This document shows positions 1-9,043 of a stretch of 64,000 nt of DNA, piece after piece. The notes under the pieces are model-generated. The model was not told where the DNA came from and made no database searches. It was given only the letters and a program-made list of their open reading frames with translations. The stretch covers positions 20,152 through 84,151 of the forward strand of contig URMS01000013.1 in assembly GCA_900548975.1 (NCBI GenBank), written 5' to 3'. The stretch's first letter is position 1; the number at the start of each line of letters is the position of its first letter. Origin of the DNA: an uncultured Porphyromonadaceae bacterium (GTDB lineage Bacteria; Bacteroidota; Bacteroidia; Bacteroidales; Muribaculaceae). Both the position numbers and the translations under genes were made by a program.

Positions 1-1
1 G

Positions 2-568
2 TTCCGCGAGCTATATCTCTACCGCATGGCCAATCCCGACCTGCATCCCGAGCGCATGTGGAACTATGAGGTGGCTGTCGAAAAGCGTTTCAGCCATCTG
101 CTGTCGGTGGAACTGACGGCCTACTACAGCCGCGGCTCCGACATGATACAGACCGTCGACATGAAAAATGTGAACACCGGCGCATTCATCAACAAAGGTA
201 TAGAGGTGAGTGTGGCAAGCCGCCCGATACAGCGTCTGAGCCTGAGGGCCACTTACAGCTATCTGCATACATCGCTGAGCAATCTCACCGGAGCACCCGT
301 CAACCAATACTGGCTCGGTGCCGACTGGCAGGCACTTCCGCGTCTCAATCTCTGCGCCGAGCTGCAGGGTGTGGGCGGCCTGTATGTGACCGACGGCATG
401 CACCGCCAGAACTATGCGCTGGTCAATCTCAAGGCCACCTACAGGGTGTGGCGCCATGCCGAGATTTTTACACGTCTCGAAAACATCACCGACGCCCGCT
501 ACACCATCAACCGCGGCTATCCGATGCCGGGCTTCACGGCCATGGGCGGTGTCTGCGTAGGATTTTGA
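2..568 (+). CDS. TonB-dependent receptor, C-terminal barrel end (partial)
   Basis: The reading frame is open from the first bases of the window, so only the last 188 residues of a longer protein are present. They are rich in alternating aromatic strands (for example YEVAVEKRF, VELTAYYSR, ATYRVWRHAEIFTRLENITD) and end in a terminal Phe after VCVGF, as expected for an outer-membrane beta-barrel recognised by the BAM machinery. The motif RLENITDARY near the end is typical of TonB-dependent receptors. Such receptors import siderophores, vitamins or oligosaccharides across the outer membrane using TonB. The plug domain lies outside the window, so the substrate cannot be told. The first Met seen (position 26) is internal and not the start. 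Confidence 0.85.
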   Translation, partial: FRELYLYRMANPDLHPERMWNYEVAVEKRFSHLLSVELTAYYSRGSDMIQTVDMKNVNTGAFINKGIEVSVASRPIQRLSLRATYSYLHTSLSNLTGAPVNQYWLGADWQALPRLNLCAELQGVGGLYVTDGMHRQNYALVNLKATYRVWRHAEIFTRLENITDARYTINRGYPMPGFTAMGGVCVGF

Positions 569-593
569 AAACCAACTCTCTAACGTATAATAT

Positions 594-1577
594 ATGAAAA
601 AGCAAATTTTCGCTTTCATGGCCGCCGGCCTGCTGCTGAGCAGCTGCGGCGCCAAGACAGAGGCCGCTCAGGCCGCCGATACAGCCGCCGACACCACCGA
701 GGTCTCGACCGTATACTACATCAGGGATATTACGCCCGAAAATCTCGTTAAAATCTACAAGGCTCTCGGTCGTACCGCCGAAGGCAAGGTGGCCGTGAAG
801 ATGTCGACCGGCGAGTCGAACAAGTCGCACCAGCTCGATCCGGCTCTCATCAAGCCTCTTATCGACGAACTCGGCGCCACTATCGTGGAATGCAATACCG
901 CATACGCCGGCAACCGCAACACCACCGAGGCCCACCGCAAGGCTGCCGAGGAGCACGGCTATACAGCCATCGCAACCGTCGACATAATGGATGCCGACGG
1001 CGACACAATCCTGCCGCTCGAGGGCGGCAAGCACCTCGAGTACGATATCGTGGGCAAGCATTATCCCGACTACGACTTTACAGTGGTTCTCTCGCACTTC
1101 AAGGGCCATGCAATGGGCGGCTTCGGCGGCGCACTCAAAAATGTGGCCATCGGCATCGCCTCGTCGGCCGGTAAAACATATATCCATACCGCCGGCAAGA
1201 CCAACGATGTCGACTCGATATGGAACAATATCGCACCTCAGGACGACTTCCTCGAATCGATGGGCGAGGCCTGCAAGGCGGTGTTCACTCACGCCGGCGA
1301 CAAGATCCTGTTTATCAATGTTGCCAACAATCTGTCGGTCGACTGCGACTGCGACGGTGACCCTGCCGCTCCCAAAATGGCCGATCTCGGTATCCTTGCC
1401 TCGCTCGACCCCGTGGCTCTCGACCGCGCATGCGTGGATATGGTAGTGAACTCCGACGATCCCGGCAAAGCCGACCTTATCGAGCGCATGGAATCGCGCC
1501 ATGCTACTCATCTGCTCGACTACGCCGAGCAGCTCGGCCTCGGCTCACAGAAATACAAGATTATAGAGCTAAAGTAG
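594..1577 (+). CDS. DUF362 domain lipoprotein
   Basis: The 327-residue protein begins with a lipoprotein signal (MKKQIFAFMAAGLLLSSCG, lipobox LSSC), so it should be lipid-anchored in the envelope. The body matches the DUF362 family: an N-terminal part with VAVKMSTGE, a central SHFKGHAMGGFGGALKNVAIG segment, and a C-terminal DPVALDRACVDMV segment. The family is uncharacterised; some members carry an added 4Fe-4S ferredoxin module. Here only a DCDCD cluster is visible and no CxxCxxCxxxC motif, so a ferredoxin domain is absent. The gene follows the receptor after 25 bases and may be co-transcribed. Function is unknown. Confidence 0.8.
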   Translation: MKKQIFAFMAAGLLLSSCGAKTEAAQAADTAADTTEVSTVYYIRDITPENLVKIYKALGRTAEGKVAVKMSTGESNKSHQLDPALIKPLIDELGATIVECNTAYAGNRNTTEAHRKAAEEHGYTAIATVDIMDADGDTILPLEGGKHLEYDIVGKHYPDYDFTVVLSHFKGHAMGGFGGALKNVAIGIASSAGKTYIHTAGKTNDVDSIWNNIAPQDDFLESMGEACKAVFTHAGDKILFINVANNLSVDCDCDGDPAAPKMADLGILASLDPVALDRACVDMVVNSDDPGKADLIERMESRHATHLLDYAEQLGLGSQKYKIIELK

Positions 1578-1879
1578 AGGTGAATAAAGTGAAAAGTGAA
1601 TGTCAGGCTTCGCCTGAGTGAAGAGAATACCCCGTTCGGACTTTAACTGTTATCTTCACCTTTCACCCTTCACTTTTCACTTTGAGCAAGTTGAAAACTT
1701 GCGAAATCAAAAGCGAATGGCGCCATCGGATGCTCCTGCACAGAGTTCCGGTGGCGCTTCTGCGTTTAGTAAATTAAAGTTAAAACACAGATTGTCTTTA
1801 AACCTTGAGCTGTCTACTCTGTCTGATATATCGAAAAGCGACAGAAACAATCTATTTACAATCTAAAACATATTATCTT
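1578..1879. repeat. Intergenic stretch with paired short-word repeats and hairpins
   Basis: This 302-base spacer holds no convincing gene. At 1580-1625 a GTGAATAAAGTGAAAAGTGAA segment is followed by the hairpin TCAGGCTTCGCCTGA; a close copy lies at 62087-62130. At 1654-1683 the complementary words (TTCACCTTTCACCCTTCACT) occur, so the two ends can pair. A perfect 7-bp hairpin (GCAAGTT/AACTTGC) lies at 1686-1702, and a 10-bp stem with one wobble pair joins 1720-1729 to 1748-1757. Confidence 0.6.
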
Positions 1880-2389
1880 ATGAACAAGAAAATCATTGTA
1901 GCAATTCTCGGCCTTTGCGCCATCGTAGCAACCCCCGCAGCCTTCGCCCAGACTTCGGGCAACGACAACGGCAAGAAAGAACTCAAAGCCGACAAACGTG
2001 GCGCCAAGCGTGGTGCCGAAGCCCTCAACCCCTTCGAAGGCCTCAACCTCACCGCCGATCAGCAGACCAGGCTCGACGCTCTGAAGAAAGAATGCCAGGA
2101 GGCCCGCAAGGCCAAGGCTGAAGCCCGCAAGTCGCAGGCTCAGCAGCGCAAGGATGCCAACAAAGAGGCTGCCAAGACTGCCCGCACCGAAGAGCTTGCC
2201 AAGATCAAGGCCATCCTCACCCCCGAGCAGTATGTGCAGTTCCTCGAAAATAACTTCGTAAACGCTCGCCACGGCAAAAAGGCTGCCAAAGATAACGGCA
2301 GACTGGCAAAGAACGACCGCAAATGCGACCGTGGGCAAAAATGCGACAGAAACCGTTGCAACCGCCCCGCTCCCCAGCCCCAGAACTAA
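1880..2389 (+). CDS. Periplasmic LTxxQ-type (Spy/CpxP-like) protein
   Basis: The 169-residue product begins with a Sec signal peptide (MNKKIIVAILGLCAIVATPAAFAQ) and is otherwise highly charged and helical. It carries two LTxxQ-like motifs, LTADQQTRLDALKKE (about residues 58-72) and LTPEQYVQFLENN, which mark the Spy/CpxP group of periplasmic envelope-stress chaperones or sensors. The C-terminus is a Lys/Arg/Cys-rich tail (KCDRGQKCDRNRCNRP). I chose the ATG at 1880 because it gives the signal peptide directly; an upstream in-frame Met at 1805 would add an unlikely leader. A strong terminator follows. The family assignment rests on the motifs and general character, not on clear homology. Confidence 0.6.
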   Translation: MNKKIIVAILGLCAIVATPAAFAQTSGNDNGKKELKADKRGAKRGAEALNPFEGLNLTADQQTRLDALKKECQEARKAKAEARKSQAQQRKDANKEAAKTARTEELAKIKAILTPEQYVQFLENNFVNARHGKKAAKDNGRLAKNDRKCDRGQKCDRNRCNRPAPQPQN

Positions 2390-2423
2390 GAGTAAAACTC
2401 TAAGAACTAACCACATAAAGACC

Positions 2424-2462
2424 AAAACCGCGACATGGGTCACTCTCCCATGCCGCGGTTTT
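2424..2462 (+). terminator. Rho-independent terminator after the LTxxQ gene
   Basis: A 16-base stem (AAAACCGCGACATGGG against CCCATGCCGCGGTTTT, one mismatch) with a 7-base loop ends in a T-rich tract. It lies 34 bases after the stop codon. Confidence 0.85.
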
Positions 2463-2512
2463 GTTGTTGGCAAAAAGTAATTGTATTAACGATTGTTAAG
2501 TTTGTTAATTTA

Positions 2513-2545
2513 TTGCAAAAACATTAAATTTAAGGTGTATCTTTG
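2513..2545 (+). promoter_or_regulatory. Bacteroidetes-type promoter for the C10 peptidase
   Basis: TATCTTTG (2538-2545) fits the TAnnTTTG minus-7 consensus, with a TTG at 2513-2515, 22 bases upstream. The ATG follows 20 bases after the box. Confidence 0.6.
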
Positions 2546-2564
2546 CTGCAAAGCCATAAATCTC

Positions 2565-3986
2565 ATGAAAAACAAACTGTTAGTATTGTTGTCACTGGCG
2601 TGCGCCGCATGCACGTCGGTAGACGAAGCAGATCTGCTTTCTGTGGAATCTGATGCACCTTCCGATATTGTGATATCAGGAAACTTTGATGAGCTGTCAA
2701 AAAGTGAAGATATTGCCGTCTCTCTTTCAGAAGTGCAGACGCTTCTGGAGGGGAGTAGGTTTGACTCACCGCTTAAATCGAAATCAAGAAGTTCCCGGAC
2801 CGATTTCGAAATAAAACCGATTCATATTGGCGATACAATAGCTGCTTATGCCGTTAATTATTCAGACGGCGGTTTTATGTTGTTGAGCGCTTCGAAAACT
2901 CTGAATCCTGTATTAGCGCATTCTCCGAGTGGATCCTTCAACGCTGACGTTGATAATCCTGCTCTGTCTTCGTGGCTTGAGAGTGTGGTAAAACTGAAGA
3001 CGCATAGAGAGAGCCTGCCTTTTGATTCTGTTTTTGATGTGCTTAATCACTGGGAGGTTTTATTGGGCCAAAGGCCTCAGGCTTATGTCCGGTCAAATGG
3101 AACACAAGCCATGAGCGATGATCCTGAGCGGGATATGCAATATCAGCTATGTTTGGAAAAGTATGATGAGGCGATAAACGAAGCCGGACGAAAAGGCTTC
3201 AGTCAGATTTATTTCGGAGGAGAAATGTTTTCTACCGACGAGGCATTTTGCAATGAAGTTTGGGAATATGCAAAATATAATGTATGCCCGGCATTTGAAG
3301 AAGAATGGCAACAGTTATGTTTTCTTGTTGTTGTGGATGATATAGTTAGTGAGACTCTGCCGGATGTCTTGCCGACGAAGTGGGGGCAAGAACTTGGGTT
3401 TAATAGGTTTTATCCAATTGATGAAAATGGTCATATCGAAGAGGCTGGTTGCTTTCCTGTAGCCATGGGACAACTGATGTATTATTATAAATATCCGGAG
3501 AATTATCGTTGGGAAGTAATGTCATTAGATTATTCTGACTGGTATAATTCGCAGTTAATATGGGATATAGCTCAACGCACAGGTACTAAGAATGGAAGTA
3601 CACATTTGGATTCAATTGTCCCCGCAATTAAATCATTTGGATATAAATCGTTAAAGGTTTCTAATCCTCTAAATCATTTGAGGACATTAGGCAATCCGCT
3701 AATGTATACTGGATATGATAAAACAAATGATAAAAATCATACTTGGTTAGTGACAGGTTACAAATATAGTAATCATACGCAAAGTTATATATTATATTAT
3801 GTAGCTTCACCATATGCCAAAGCTTCTATATATGAGGCAAGCCGGCAGACATTTTATAATGATTCGTCTTTTTGGATGAAATGGGGTGGTTATGGTGAGG
3901 ATGATGGTTTCTATAAAATACCGGCAGTACCTGGAAAATTTACTTTGTCGGTCGAGAGTATTTTATCAATAACACTTGAGAAATGA
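2565..3986 (+). CDS. C10-family (streptopain-like) cysteine peptidase, lipoprotein
   Basis: The 473-residue protein starts with a lipoprotein-type signal (LLVLLSLACAAC). Residues of about 40-170 resemble the Spi inhibitor prodomain of this family (SEVQTLLE, DTIAAYAVNYSDGGFMLLSA). The peptidase domain shows TKWGQELGFNRFYP, the catalytic Cys in EEAGCFPVAMGQLMYYYKYP (about C296), the likely catalytic His in NHTWLVTGYKY (about H392), and a WGGYGEDDGFYKI end. These match family C10 peptidases such as SpeB and the Bacteroides Bfp enzymes. The gene is clearly AT-richer than its neighbours and overlaps the next by four bases. The ATG at 2565 was preferred over the in-frame start at 2493, which lies upstream of the promoter box. 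Confidence 0.85.
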   Translation: MKNKLLVLLSLACAACTSVDEADLLSVESDAPSDIVISGNFDELSKSEDIAVSLSEVQTLLEGSRFDSPLKSKSRSSRTDFEIKPIHIGDTIAAYAVNYSDGGFMLLSASKTLNPVLAHSPSGSFNADVDNPALSSWLESVVKLKTHRESLPFDSVFDVLNHWEVLLGQRPQAYVRSNGTQAMSDDPERDMQYQLCLEKYDEAINEAGRKGFSQIYFGGEMFSTDEAFCNEVWEYAKYNVCPAFEEEWQQLCFLVVVDDIVSETLPDVLPTKWGQELGFNRFYPIDENGHIEEAGCFPVAMGQLMYYYKYPENYRWEVMSLDYSDWYNSQLIWDIAQRTGTKNGSTHLDSIVPAIKSFGYKSLKVSNPLNHLRTLGNPLMYTGYDKTNDKNHTWLVTGYKYSNHTQSYILYYVASPYAKASIYEASRQTFYNDSSFWMKWGGYGEDDGFYKIPAVPGKFTLSVESILSITLEK

Positions 3987-4657
3987 AGAAATTGTTAATT
4001 TGTATCGTATTGTGGATGCTCGCTTTGCCTGTAGTCGCCGGGCTTCCTTGCCGTAAGTTTTCGGCAGGCATAAACTATACGTCACCAGTAGGGTCTGTTG
4101 GACCTGCAATATTATGGAATCATATACCGGGACTCCACTATAACCATCTTGAGAGTTATAACAGATACTGGGGTGTTGGGCTTGAAGTGTCTTACAGACT
4201 TCCGATATACCGGATGTTTCAATTTAATCCTTCTCTTTCAGTAGGGTATAGCCGTCACCATGAGTTCGAAACGGTGACAGTCGGCGGTTGGAATCCCTGG
4301 GGTGACAAAGAACCGAAGCCCAATGATATTCATGGGAATATGGATCAGTTAGAATTGGATGTTTGTCTGCCAGTAGGGATGAAATTGAACTTTCCCCATT
4401 CATCTATTGATGTTGGTACCGGACCTGTTTTCGGGTCATATCTGTATCAGAAGAATAAAAGTTACTGCGACGGTTTTTCTAAGACAGAGAAAAATATTAC
4501 CAAGCGGTTCCGGTCGTATTGGCGATTCTATGCCCGATATAACTTTCTTAACGAGCGGATCTATGCCAAAGTATCGTTCGATATAGGAATAAGTCATTAT
4601 CTGACTAATCTCGATCTGCGCAATCAGATGGTATTCGGTGTCGGCATGAATTTCTGA
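3983..4657 (+). CDS. Predicted outer-membrane beta-barrel-like protein
   Basis: The 224-residue product has a signal peptide (MKKLLICIVLWMLALPVVAG) followed by alternating aromatic strands such as RYWGVGLEVSYRL, YWRFYARYNF and a final MVFGVGMNF ending in Phe. These suggest a small outer-membrane barrel. Its start overlaps the stop of the C10 peptidase (ATGA), so the two are translationally coupled and probably act together, for example with the barrel as a surface partner or secretion aid for the peptidase. That link is inference. I do not recognise a named family. Base composition is AT-rich like the peptidase gene. Confidence 0.6.
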   Translation: MKKLLICIVLWMLALPVVAGLPCRKFSAGINYTSPVGSVGPAILWNHIPGLHYNHLESYNRYWGVGLEVSYRLPIYRMFQFNPSLSVGYSRHHEFETVTVGGWNPWGDKEPKPNDIHGNMDQLELDVCLPVGMKLNFPHSSIDVGTGPVFGSYLYQKNKSYCDGFSKTEKNITKRFRSYWRFYARYNFLNERIYAKVSFDIGISHYLTNLDLRNQMVFGVGMNF

Positions 4658-4682
4658 CAGGGCTACGAAGGATTGGTTGACA

Positions 4683-7637
4683 TTACTTTATTTTGGTTGG
4701 CTGCGGACCCATATAGGAACGTTTCATGCCGCCGAAATCAAGTACAATTTTCTGTATGACAGTTCCGGCGTCGCCACAGATAATCTTTACGGTATGTTTG
4801 CCGGGTTTGTCTATATTTAGTGTGGTTTTATTGATTCGGCTGTTTTTGAGCGCGCTTTCGTACCATATCTGAGCATATTCGACCGATGATGTCGAAGGAT
4901 TCATGACGGGCCCGTCATCGATACATACACCATATTTGGTCTCGGAGTTGGTCTGTTCGTGGCCTGCATATCCTCTGTCGTTATTGAGGGTGAAAACCGG
5001 CAGTACGTATGTATAGACATCGACTGACCCCTGCGAGAAAGTATAGAAATCATATTCCAGCCGTGGAGTATTCTCGCCCATGGTCCTCTGTTGGGGTGCG
5101 GCGGGATTGCCTAATTGCACACCATAGTTCTCGCAACCGAGATATGGGGCCACAGTCATTGTTATATCGCTGTTTTCTGTCTTCCGGTGGAAACCGGCTG
5201 CTTCGATGGCAATATATCCGTTGTTTTCCATATACATGGACTCTGTTATGTCATTATCGTGAACGACAGGACGGAATGCCGACACAAGCACTCTTTGCGA
5301 ACCGGCCTCACCGGCGCTGAAATCGATGTATCCGGCGGCATTCTCCGTGTCCGGAAGTCGGCTCCAGTCCACGGATACCTCCACGCGTTCATCTGTCGAA
5401 TTACCGCTGCTTTTGCTGATGTTGATCCAGCTGTCGGACACTGTGGCCTCCCATTTTATCGGCGTATCTCTGCGGTTGAATACATCTACATAGTAAGTTC
5501 CCGGCAGGTAGTAATTGAATGCGGGAAGGATGTGGTATGCGTTTCGCCCTTTGATCCAGTCTTCCTGTTCTGCCGAGACTCCGATTTGATCTTCGGGAGA
5601 ATCCTTGGCCTCACGCAATTCCGGCAATTCGAAATAAGCCGATGCAAAGCCTTGTTCCATGGTCATGACATGATCCCATTTCCCGTCGAGAAGAGAGTTG
5701 TATCCGTCTGTTATATGTCGGAGACTGTCGTAGCAATTCTTGGCGGACTGCGCATATCTTTTTGCCGAAGGGCGGCCGCTTTCCGCATACAGGCGGTTGC
5801 GCTGTCCGTCGAGTACCATACGGTTCAGTAGCTCGCAGCCTTTCACAGGATAATACATGGCCTGATAGAAGCACGCTCTTTCTTTTTCGTCGCTCATAGA
5901 CCCGAGGATACTGTCGGCCATATGTCCGATACGGCGATATTCCTCTATACGGCGGTCGGCCTCTCGGTAGTTCGTCAGCGAAAAATCGGTATCGGTGTTG
6001 CGTTCGCGCCAATGTTTGTCGGTAGACCACAGATATCCCCATCCCATGAATTCTGGACGCCGTGTGAAGGCCAGCCGGTAAAACGAATCGCTCATATCGG
6101 CATACTCACGGGCAAATCTGTCGCCCAGCATTCCGCACAGCCACTCGGTACGGTAGCGGGCCGCTCTGTCGAAATTGAAACTTTCGATATCAAAGGCCAT
6201 CGCAAGGAAGAAATCTACTGCGAACTCACACGATTTTATATCGCCGGCGTTAAGAAGCCATATGCGGTCGGCTGTCATGTCGTAGGCTTTTCTCAGTTCC
6301 TCGTACATTACTGTAGGAGAGGCTGTGTGCATCCACAGATGGTCGTGTGGTTTTCCCAGATATGATGCATGATAGTACACTCCCGAGCGCCCGGCCCGTT
6401 TCTGTTCGGCGGGACTGCTCAGACGTTTCATATATCCGTAATTGTCGTCGGGCCATATTATGGTCACGTCGTCGGGGAGGTCAAGGCCTTTGTCGTAAAC
6501 GTCGAGCACCTCTTTGTAAGGCGTGAATGCCTGCGGTATCTCTTCCGGCGCCTTTCCGGTGTGCCTGGCAATCATGCGGCGTTGCGACAAGAGCGCCTGC
6601 TGCAGCATGTCCTTGCGTTCGGTCATGTCGTTGCTTGCGTTCATACTTCTGTCGTGCAGACCGCGCAATGCAAGAGTATATACATTCTCATATGGTGCGA
6701 TTTCGGCTGCTCTGGCATTCAGCACACTGTCCACACCGGTGCGATTGCCGATATAATCCCATTCGCCATATCGGTCGCGATGCCATTCGCTGGCTGTGTT
6801 GAACAGAAGAGGCTCGCAGTGCGACGAGCCCATGACGATGGCGTATCGGTCGGCTATGGCACGGTTTTCGGGCACGGTATGGAATGCGGTGGTAGCATCG
6901 TGCATGGCCGGGCACAGGTAATTTGCCTGAAGTCTGAGCAGCAGTTCGCATACTTTTTCGTATGTACGCGGACCTATATTGCCGAATTCCTTATCGAAAT
7001 TTTCCTTCGCCCAGCGATAAAGCCCCCAGTCTTCATCATTGATGAAAATACCGCGGTATTTTACACTCGGTTCTTCGGAAACGAACGGTTCTACTTTGAT
7101 ATATATATTATCGGCATGCCTGACAGGCGCATCAAGCCACCAGTACCATGGTGAAACACCTATTGTTCTGGATATGCCGAGAAGACCGTAGGCTGTTCCG
7201 CGCCGGTCGCTGCCTGCCACTATCAGAGCTTTGCCCACTCCGGGATATGGTTTGTCCACCAAAGTTATCATATATTTTTCCCAGCCGGCTTTTACCGGTC
7301 TGAGATCGATCTTTCCTTTTCTCTCGAGTTCCGCCAGCCGGGCGTTGTTGCCGGCTGTGCCGACAATAATGATATTGCCTGTCGGGGTGCCTGAGATATC
7401 CGATACCGGGATTTCCTTTCCGCTTACGGCTTTAACATCGCCTGCAAAAAGTTCAGCCGTGGTTTTCACAACTTCAAAGTCGCCCGGGTCGTAATAGACA
7501 GTTGCCGGAGCACCTTTGCCGACAATGGTAAAAATGTCGGGTCCGTTACTTTTCGAAGTAAGTGTCACATCGGCAAAAACGCTTTCACTCAGAAGAAGCA
7601 GCATCACGGCCTGCATCAGAGATCTCAGAAGCTTCAT
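4683..7637 (-). CDS. Glycoside hydrolase family 115 (xylan alpha-glucuronidase-like)
   Basis: The 984-residue protein starts with a signal peptide (MKLLRSLMQAVMLLLLSESVFA). It then shows the GH115 pattern: an N-terminal domain (FEVVKTTAELFAGDVKAVSG, IIVGTAGNNARLAEL), the catalytic core with SDRRGTAYGLLGISRTIGVS, PWYWWLDAPV, KYRGIFINDEDWGLYRWA and RLQANYLCPAMH, and a long C-terminal region with a carbohydrate-binding-like fold. GH115 enzymes remove 4-O-methyl-glucuronic acid side chains from glucuronoxylan. No xylanase or SusCD pair is nearby, so the substrate in this organism is open. A terminator lies just upstream on the same strand, so the gene is probably transcribed alone. Confidence 0.88.
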   Translation of the reverse strand: MKLLRSLMQAVMLLLLSESVFADVTLTSKSNGPDIFTIVGKGAPATVYYDPGDFEVVKTTAELFAGDVKAVSGKEIPVSDISGTPTGNIIIVGTAGNNARLAELERKGKIDLRPVKAGWEKYMITLVDKPYPGVGKALIVAGSDRRGTAYGLLGISRTIGVSPWYWWLDAPVRHADNIYIKVEPFVSEEPSVKYRGIFINDEDWGLYRWAKENFDKEFGNIGPRTYEKVCELLLRLQANYLCPAMHDATTAFHTVPENRAIADRYAIVMGSSHCEPLLFNTASEWHRDRYGEWDYIGNRTGVDSVLNARAAEIAPYENVYTLALRGLHDRSMNASNDMTERKDMLQQALLSQRRMIARHTGKAPEEIPQAFTPYKEVLDVYDKGLDLPDDVTIIWPDDNYGYMKRLSSPAEQKRAGRSGVYYHASYLGKPHDHLWMHTASPTVMYEELRKAYDMTADRIWLLNAGDIKSCEFAVDFFLAMAFDIESFNFDRAARYRTEWLCGMLGDRFAREYADMSDSFYRLAFTRRPEFMGWGYLWSTDKHWRERNTDTDFSLTNYREADRRIEEYRRIGHMADSILGSMSDEKERACFYQAMYYPVKGCELLNRMVLDGQRNRLYAESGRPSAKRYAQSAKNCYDSLRHITDGYNSLLDGKWDHVMTMEQGFASAYFELPELREAKDSPEDQIGVSAEQEDWIKGRNAYHILPAFNYYLPGTYYVDVFNRRDTPIKWEATVSDSWINISKSSGNSTDERVEVSVDWSRLPDTENAAGYIDFSAGEAGSQRVLVSAFRPVVHDNDITESMYMENNGYIAIEAAGFHRKTENSDITMTVAPYLGCENYGVQLGNPAAPQQRTMGENTPRLEYDFYTFSQGSVDVYTYVLPVFTLNNDRGYAGHEQTNSETKYGVCIDDGPVMNPSTSSVEYAQIWYESALKNSRINKTTLNIDKPGKHTVKIICGDAGTVIQKIVLDFGGMKRSYMGPQPTKIK

Positions 7638-7677
7638 TGTTTGACTCGCAAATTTGTGTTTCAGAAATGAGGGAATG

Positions 7678-7719
7678 AAAAAAGATGGGAAGCAATCCCT
7701 TGTATCGGAACTGCTTCCC
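7678..7719 (-). terminator. Terminator of the oxidoreductase operon
   Basis: Read on the minus strand, GGGAAGCA and TGCTTCCC (7712-7719 and 7687-7694) form a stem that is extended by further pairs, followed by a T-rich run over 7678-7684. It lies 26 bases after the gamma-subunit stop and ahead of the GH115 start. Confidence 0.65.
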
Positions 7720-7744
7720 GATGATATTCGGTCGTACAGCCTTT

Positions 7745-8278
7745 TCAGATCAGCGACATGCCTTTGAGGAGGGCCTGTTCGTTGAGGGGCAGGAGGTGGT
7801 GGTGTCGCTCGGGGAGTGTTTTCTTGAGGCCGCGGAGAACGGCGTCGATTTCGACTATCGGACGCAGTTTCAGCAGGGCGCCGAGCAGTATCATGTTATA
7901 GGTTTTGGAGTTCTTGAGCTCTATCGATGCCTGCATGGCGTCGACTGGCACTACGGCAATGTCGGTGCGCGTGGGCAGATGGTGTATGCCCGATGGGTCG
8001 TAGATGAGTGTGCCGCCCGCTTTCACCTTGCTTTCGAACTTATCGAGACTCTGCTGGTTGAGGGCCACGACAGTGTCGTAGGTGTCGAGCACCGGCGAGC
8101 TGATGGCAGTGTCGCTGAGTATGACGGTGACGTTTGCCGTACCGCCGCGCTGTTCGGGGCCGTACGAGGGCATCCAGGTGACTTCGAGATTGTCCATAAG
8201 GCCTGCGTAGGCAAGAATTTTGCCCATCGAGAGCACGCCTTGTCCGCCGAAGCCGGCTATCAGTATTTCTTCTTTCAT
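7745..8278 (-). CDS. 2-oxoacid:ferredoxin oxidoreductase, gamma subunit
   Basis: The 177-residue protein has the gamma-subunit pattern: ILIAGFGGQGVLSMGKILA at the start, then WMPSYGPEQRGGTANVTV and SSPVLDTYDTVVALNQQSLDKF. In the complex this subunit helps bind CoA and shapes the interface with the catalytic subunits. The gene is last in a four-gene minus-strand run and starts 3 bases after the beta subunit ends. The set delta, alpha, beta, gamma is the arrangement annotated in Bacteroidales as a 2-ketoisovalerate or 2-oxoglutarate ferredoxin oxidoreductase. The exact 2-oxoacid cannot be told from sequence. Confidence 0.85.
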   Translation of the reverse strand: MKEEILIAGFGGQGVLSMGKILAYAGLMDNLEVTWMPSYGPEQRGGTANVTVILSDTAISSPVLDTYDTVVALNQQSLDKFESKVKAGGTLIYDPSGIHHLPTRTDIAVVPVDAMQASIELKNSKTYNMILLGALLKLRPIVEIDAVLRGLKKTLPERHHHLLPLNEQALLKGMSLI

Positions 8279-8281
8279 CTC

Positions 8282-9043
8282 TTACACGTTTTTAAGGTCG
8301 CCCAGAGGGTATTTTTCGAACATGTGCTGAGCCATCCATTCGTTGCTTTGCGCGGGAGTCATTTTCCAGCCGGAATTGCATGTCGACACAATCTCGACCA
8401 CCGAAGTGCCTTTCTTTTCGATAGTGTTCTGGAACGCTTTCTTGATTGCGGCCTTAGCCTTGCGCACGGCTGCGGCGGTATGCACGGCCTGGCGTGTCAC
8501 CAGGCATGTGCCGTCGAGGCGCGCCAGCAGGTCGGTGATGGCCAGAGGGTAGCCGTTGAGTTCGGCGGTGCGGCCGTACGGTGTGGTGGCCGTCTTCATG
8601 CCCAGCAGGGTGGTGGGTGCCATCTGTCCGCCGGTCATGCCGTAGATGGCGTTGTTGATGAAGATTATGGCTATGTTTTCGCCTCGGTTGCAGGCGTGTA
8701 TGGTCTCGGCGGTGCCTATGGCGGCAAGGTCGCCGTCGCCCTGGTAGGTGAATACCAGTTTGTCGGGGTTGAGGCGGTTGGCGGCGGTAGCAAGAGCGGG
8801 CGCACGGCCGTGGGCAGCCTCGATCCAGTCTATGTCGATGTAGTTGTAGGCGAAAACGGCGCAGCCTACCGGCGCTATGCCGATGGCTTTGTCGGCGACG
8901 CCCATTTCGTCGAGCAGTTCGGCGATTATTTTGTGAACCACGCCATGGCTGCATCCCGGGCAGTAGTGGGTCACGTTGTCGGTCAGAAGCTCGGGGCGGG
9001 CATAGACCTTGTTTTCGGGACGGATTATTTCTTCGCGTGTCAT
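8282..9043 (-). CDS. 2-oxoacid:ferredoxin oxidoreductase, beta subunit (TPP-binding)
   Basis: The 253-residue subunit carries the thiamine-diphosphate site: CPGCSHGVVHK, GCAVFAYNYIDIDWIEAAHGRAPA and the TPP motif running from GDGDLAAIG to FINNAIYGMTGGQ. It catalyses the decarboxylation step that yields acyl-CoA and reduced ferredoxin. I start it at ATG 9043 (MTREEIIRPENK), which overlaps the alpha-subunit stop by four bases. A longer frame reaching 9142 would run into the alpha gene and lacks family similarity. It is translationally coupled to the alpha gene. Confidence 0.88.
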   Translation of the reverse strand: MTREEIIRPENKVYARPELLTDNVTHYCPGCSHGVVHKIIAELLDEMGVADKAIGIAPVGCAVFAYNYIDIDWIEAAHGRAPALATAANRLNPDKLVFTYQGDGDLAAIGTAETIHACNRGENIAIIFINNAIYGMTGGQMAPTTLLGMKTATTPYGRTAELNGYPLAITDLLARLDGTCLVTRQAVHTAAAVRKAKAAIKKAFQNTIEKKGTSVVEIVSTCNSGWKMTPAQSNEWMAQHMFEKYPLGDLKNV

